A DNA stretch of 64,000 nucleotides, taken from Elgaria multicarinata webbii. Taxonomy: Eukaryota; Chordata; Lepidosauria; Squamata; Anguidae. The notes below the pieces were generated by a model. The model saw only the letters and a list, made by a program, of their open reading frames with translations. It was not told the origin of the DNA and searched no databases. Made by a program: the position numbers and the translations under genes. The DNA lies in assembly GCF_023053635.1 (NCBI RefSeq), contig NC_086183.1, forward strand, positions 34,825,501-34,889,500, written 5' to 3'. Below are positions 61,492-64,000 of the stretch, one piece after another; the stretch's first letter is position 1; every line of letters begins with the position of its first letter.

Positions 61492-61679
61492 TTAGGAATT
61501 ACCTTCATGAGTGAACGATATATATTCTCTGGGCTGAGTTGCAGCAAATTCCCAATAAAGGGGAGTGGCATTGGGCCAGGTGGCATCTTTTTCTGGCGCA
61601 TTTGCTGCCACCTTGAGAGGACCATCCAGAAAAAGAGGAATGTTGCCAGCATAAGGGCTGCTTCTCCCAGGAGATCCAT
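49920..61679 (-). CDS. CYP2A-like: second CYP2A-like cytochrome P450, complete, nine exons
   Basis: Exons in coding order: 61679-61503, 60104-59942, 58667-58518, 56507-56347, 55317-55141, 54166-54025, 52503-52316, 51727-51586 and 50101-49920, giving 493 aa. Introns are GT-AG; two donors lack the preceding G (exon 3 A|GTCAGT, exon 5 A|GTAGGA). The start ACCATGG has good context; an in-frame ATG 20 codons upstream (61739) is less likely. Seen: anchor, [10 protein letters not shown]-helix [11 protein letters not shown]-helix FFAGTET (298-304), ExxR as EILR at 357-360, and [12 protein letters not shown] with Cys438. It is clearly a paralogue of the gene at 6780-22599 (shared [16 protein letters not shown] and [15 protein letters not shown]). 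Odd points: CTGPR replaces the usual SNGER in exon 3, and Gly296 sits where CYP2A6 has Asn297. Both could change substrate choice. Confidence 0.93.
50371..50681 (-). mobile_element. CR1 LINE 3' end
   Basis: ATAGAATCATAGAATAGTAG to GCACTCTGGGAGGATTGAG, antisense CR1, in intron 8 of the minus-strand gene (so sense to that gene). Its truncated end nearly abuts another CR1 piece in the opposite direction. Confidence 0.88.
50707..50835 (+). mobile_element. CR1 LINE 3' tip, opposite orientation
   Basis: AAGAGGCAGCTGGACAACC to TTCTATGATTCTATGATTC. With the copy at 50371-50681 it makes a head-to-head pair separated by about 25 bases containing CCATACATAGTTCCATACAT. Confidence 0.85.
51040..51270. other. 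unassigned dispersed-repeat-like stretch
   Basis: Phrases GGAGCTCTCCAGATGTTTGG, CTCCCATCAGCCCCAGCCAG and GGGAGTTGTAGTCCAAAATG are a common vertebrate repeat signature; similar text is at 14095-14215, 17180-17240 and 19855-19960. Element not named. Confidence 0.45.
53160..53422 (+). mobile_element. L2-like LINE 3' end
   Basis: CCAGGTGAAGACCTTTTTAT to GCGGTATAGAAATATAAT and (AAAT)n. In intron 6 of the minus-strand P450. Confidence 0.82.
53573..53850 (+). mobile_element. CR1 LINE 3' end
   Basis: GATCCTCCCAGAGTGCAGGA through GGACATCAGGAAAAACTTCC to CTATTCTATGGTTCTATA. Confidence 0.88.
54400..54900. other. GC-rich repeat stretch and reversed SINE piece
   Basis: 54400-54790 has CGGGAGGAGGGAAG, GGATGATCCCAAGACC and related motifs like the GC-rich MITE ends at 3091-3231. 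54806-54895 reads on the minus strand as the 3' part of the tRNA-derived SINE (GAAGGCTGCTTCCTATGG). Boundaries uncertain. Confidence 0.45.
54960..55085 (-). mobile_element. old L2-like 3' remnant
   Basis: TATCCTGCCCAATACGCAGAG and GAGCGGTGCACAAAAATTAC parallel the TACCGCCCAATAGCC tip of the younger copies. Ends about 55 bases from exon 5 of the P450. Confidence 0.6.
55419..55975 (+). mobile_element. element E, near full-length copy
   Basis: GAGCTTTATCACACCAGCG to GTATGTGGGATGAAGCT, about 555 bp; the best single reference copy here. Contains a G14 run and the ATTGGCACAGTAATAGATAT block. In intron 4 of the minus-strand P450. Confidence 0.7.
56260..56312. repeat. (CA)n(GA)n tract beside an exon 4 donor
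   Basis: CA to 56276, GA to 56312, then GATG and GACA repeats to about 56332. The exon 4 splice donor of the minus-strand gene is at 56346-56345, so the tract starts within about 15-35 bases of it. Confidence 0.92.
56784..57065 (-). mobile_element. CR1 LINE 3' end
   Basis: TAGAATCATAGAATCACAG to CCCTGCACTCTGGGAGG. In intron 3 of the minus-strand P450. Confidence 0.88.
57495..57868 (+). mobile_element. L2-like 3' end split by a CR1 tip
   Basis: GCTGAAGACCTTTTTATTCT to GGCGGTATAAAAATGTAATA. A reversed CR1 3' tip of about 108 bases (57664-57772, ATAGAATCATAGAATAGCAG) interrupts it after CCTGTTGGTT; a TGGTTGT repeat lies at the exit side. The CR1 insertion is therefore younger. Confidence 0.85.
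58268..58297. repeat. (CA)15 microsatellite
   Basis: Pure CA repeat in intron 3 of the minus-strand P450. Confidence 0.95.
58805..59090 (+). mobile_element. old CR1-like 3' fragment
   Basis: TATGGAACTCACTGCCACAA, TGGCTTTAAGAGAGGATTA and GGCCACTGCTTGAATCAGG are the sense form of an older CR1-related 3' region. From 59100 to 59940 I see nothing else recognised. Confidence 0.6.
60931..61451 (+). mobile_element. element E next to exon 1 of the minus-strand P450
   Basis: AGCTTCATCACACCAGCG to ACATGGGATGAA. A (GA)n tract (61457-61487) separates it from the exon 1 donor at 61502-61501. In intron 1. Confidence 0.7.
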
Positions 61680-61756
61680 GGTGATGCACGTTCCCCACAG
61701 ATAATGAGCTACTGCCCTGGAATGAAGGAGAGCCCACATGGCTGGTGAGAATCCTG

Positions 61757-61761
61757 TATAC
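61757..61761 (-). promoter_or_regulatory. weak TATA-like site of the minus-strand P450
   Basis: Minus strand reads GGTATACAGG about 80 bases before the ATG, the same distance as the TATA boxes of the other two complete genes. The sequence is a poor match. Confidence 0.3.
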
Positions 61762-62409
61762 CTTTGTGGGATGGGGGGATGGGGCAGGACTGTGCCCTGC
61801 CATATGTAGGTGTATGATGCCTACGTTCCTTTCCCCTTTCCTCCTCGGAGCCCCAGGCTTTCAGAGAAGAGGCTTGCGTGGGCACCTGGTCCTGGACCAT
61901 CCTCCTCCTCCTCTCACTGACCCCGCGCCTGGCACTCAGAGTCATCGCTCTTCCCTCATCCTTTCATTTCATCCAACCCCACCACCACCACCATCCCTGC
62001 GCCACTCCAGTGCTGTTGTTTTAACAGGAAACTGCGCAAGACACATCCATTCAAATCCCCCAGGGAATCTTGGACCCTGCTCTGAGGCTCTCAGGCTGCG
62101 CACCAGATCAGGGAATTGAACTTGGCTTGCCAGTCAGCCTCTGGGGTCAGCCTTGTCGGGGGCCCGCTGGCGCCCCTCGGCTCCTCCTGGCCCTGCTGCT
62201 GCTGCTGCTCCTGCCTTCCCCTCGTGGTGATGCAATGACAAGAGCGAGAAGAGGGACGAGCAACCGTCTTGCCTGCTGTTCCCCTTTGGCCCATTGGGCC
62301 AAGAGGGGGAGAGCAAATGGACGGCAAGGCAAAGGGAGTGGGGAGGCTCAAGGGCTCCCCCAAGCCTGGGCCTGGCACTGGCCAGATCTACACCAAGCAG
62401 GATATGGCA

Positions 62410-63305
62410 CTTTGACCATATGACCGGATTTACCCGGATTTGTCCGGGTTTCAGGTGGCAAATCCGGGAGGGGGGAGGAGAATTCCGGATTTTTCAAAGA
62501 GCAGCTCTAATGGGAATTAACAAAAATGCTTATAACTCCATCATTTTTTAAAGATAAAGACATGAAACTTGGCACAATGGTAGCTCTTAGGAAGGGCTTT
62601 AGTCAAACCAAATTTGAAACAGATCCGTTCATCCATTGATTTTTTAGGAATTTTTTAAAAATTGAGGTTTTAAAATTATTATTTTTAAAATAGTCATTTT
62701 TAAAGATAAAGAGATGAAACTTTGTACCATGATAGGATTTAGGTAGAGCTTTAGCCACACCAAATTTGAAACAGGTCCGTTCATCCATTGATTTTTTAGG
62801 AATTTTTTTAAAAAAGAGGTTTTAAAATTATTATTTTTTAAACTGTCATTTTTAAAGATAAAGAGCTGAAAGTTGGCACAATGATAGCTTTTAGGTAGAG
62901 CTTTAGCCATACCAAATTTGAAACAGATCTGGTTCCAGTAGCAAACCCTGTTAACAACAACAGCAGCTTGCAATGAGTGAAGATACAGTCAGAAAAGATA
63001 TTTGAGGGAAGGGGAGAATGTAACACACAGAGTATAGCAAAAGCTTCAAAGTACAGCAAAACCTACAAAAGTAGGAGTGAGTGAAGTTAATTTCAGATAC
63101 ATTGAATCTCTCACTTGTTCTTTATTTCAGTGATTTTAACATTAAGATGTTATGTAGAACAGATTTGTCTTAAATGTGTGCTGTAAAATCAGACATGTGA
63201 CCAAGGCTATGTTCAGGTGGGCACGCCCCCTTGGTACTGGACACGCCCCCTTGGGGGTGACCATGTTGTCCTCCTTTTTGGTTTCCAAAATATGTTCACC
63301 CTACA
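62410..63305. mobile_element. foldback-type element with internal tandem repeats
   Basis: Left edge TTTGACCATATGACCGG, right edge AAATATGTTCACCCTAC. Contains three tandem units of about 150 bp (near 62549, 62700 and 62850) with TTTAAAGATAAAGA, GGCACAATG and CCAAATTTGAAACAG. The right half matches 19615-19855. Boundaries approximate. Confidence 0.5.
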
Positions 63306-63398
63306 CTTTGAAAACTGTCTGTGAAGCGTGTCCTGGGGCCCCCACAGTTGTCACTACTCTTATAAACTGTTTTAAAGCAGCAGTGTAGATCCTGCCCC
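63306..63398. mobile_element. end fragment of the Harbinger-like MITE
   Basis: CTTTGAAAACTGTCTGTG and AAAGCAGCAGTGTAGATCC match the right half of 1593-1739. Left end lost. Confidence 0.6.
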
Positions 63399-63707
63399 TG
63401 TCATCTTCTCCAAGAGCTTTCCTACACAGGGCTGCTAACCCCTGTATCTTTGAGTTTCAATGGAGAGTTGAGATCTACACTTTTCCTTTCCTGCTTTTCC
63501 ACTATGTAACCTCTAGGTGATGCTCTGTTCTAGTGGAATTTCACAATTACATAAGTGGGACAATGTATTTTATTTTGCTTTACAAATAGTATTCCATTTT
63601 CACACTCTAAAATAATCCCAGGGGAAAGTGCTCTAAAAAACACACCCAGATGTGAAACTTGAGGATCTTGATGTCACCTAAAGTATCTGTAAACAACCAT
63701 GTGCAGG

Positions 63708-64000
63708 GAATGATCAGGGGTCTGGATGATCAGGGGTCTTGAAACAAAGCCCTATGAAGAGAGACTGAAAGAACTGGCCATGTTTAGCCTGGAGAAGAGA
63801 AGATTGAGGGGAGACATGATAGCACTCTTCAAATACTTGAAAGGTTGTCACACAGAGGAGGGACAGGATCCCTTCTCGATCCTCCCAGAGTGCAGGACAT
63901 GGAATAACGGGCTCAAGTTAAAGATTCCAGCTGGACATCAGGAAAAACTTCCTGACTGTGAGCAGCAATGGAACGAATGACCTAGGGAGGTGGTGGGCTC
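63708..64000 (+). mobile_element. CR1 LINE 3' part, runs off the window
   Basis: Encodes [20 protein letters not shown] and [20 protein letters not shown], then the start of the CR1 3' UTR. It differs from 18680-19265 mainly by a short internal deletion near 63925 and 63960. The 63400-63705 interval shows nothing recognised. Confidence 0.9.

Noticed and set aside
61680-61739. Upstream in-frame ATG as start of the minus-strand P450
   Set aside because: It would add 20 residues before the membrane anchor. The MDLL start has a better ACCATGG context and matches the other two genes.

Overview
The window reads as vertebrate nuclear DNA, most likely from a squamate reptile (lizard or snake). It has compact multi-exon cytochrome P450 genes with GT-AG introns. 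The introns are filled with CR1-type and L2-type LINE pieces, a tRNA-derived SINE, hAT and PIF/Harbinger-like MITEs, and many (CA)n, (GA)n and (ATTT)n tracts. The squamate call is inference from the repeat mix and gene set; no species can be named.

Layout. 400-581 is the last exon of a CYP2G-like gene on + that starts before the window. 6780-22599 is a complete nine-exon CYP2A-like gene on + (494 aa). 29975-39592 is a complete nine-exon gene on + (496 aa), closest from memory to CYP2F with some CYP2B/2S flavour. 49920-61679 is a second complete CYP2A-like gene on - (493 aa), so the last two genes converge. Exon lengths after exon 1 (163, 150, 161, 177, 142, 188, 142 nt, then the terminal exon) are the classic CYP2 lengths in all three complete genes, and all boundaries fit GT-AG. 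This looks like the reptile counterpart of the mammalian CYP2A/B/F/G/S cluster. The products should be ER-membrane monooxygenases that take electrons from P450 reductase and oxidise small lipophilic foreign or endogenous compounds.

Between and inside the genes lies a dense mobile-element record. Highlights are: a near-perfect inverted duplication of about 2.1 kb in intron 1 of the first CYP2A-like gene (10568-12683); a 4.9 kb hAT transposon (42478-47357) with an 8-bp target duplication, subterminal tandem arrays and an open reading frame with only a BED zinc finger, inserted in an L2-like LINE; a hAT MITE of the same family nested in a Harbinger-like MITE (22984-23746); a solo LTR (40550-41091) with a 5-bp target duplication; and a duplicated 3'-UTR-like block (23963-24515 and 27870-28460) that may mark a lost P450 copy. 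A CpG-rich island at about 2430-3060 has no recognised gene.

I saw no RNA gene, CRISPR array, operon or other clear sign of a new biochemical system. The most unusual features are structural, in the transposons, plus a few residue changes in the P450s.
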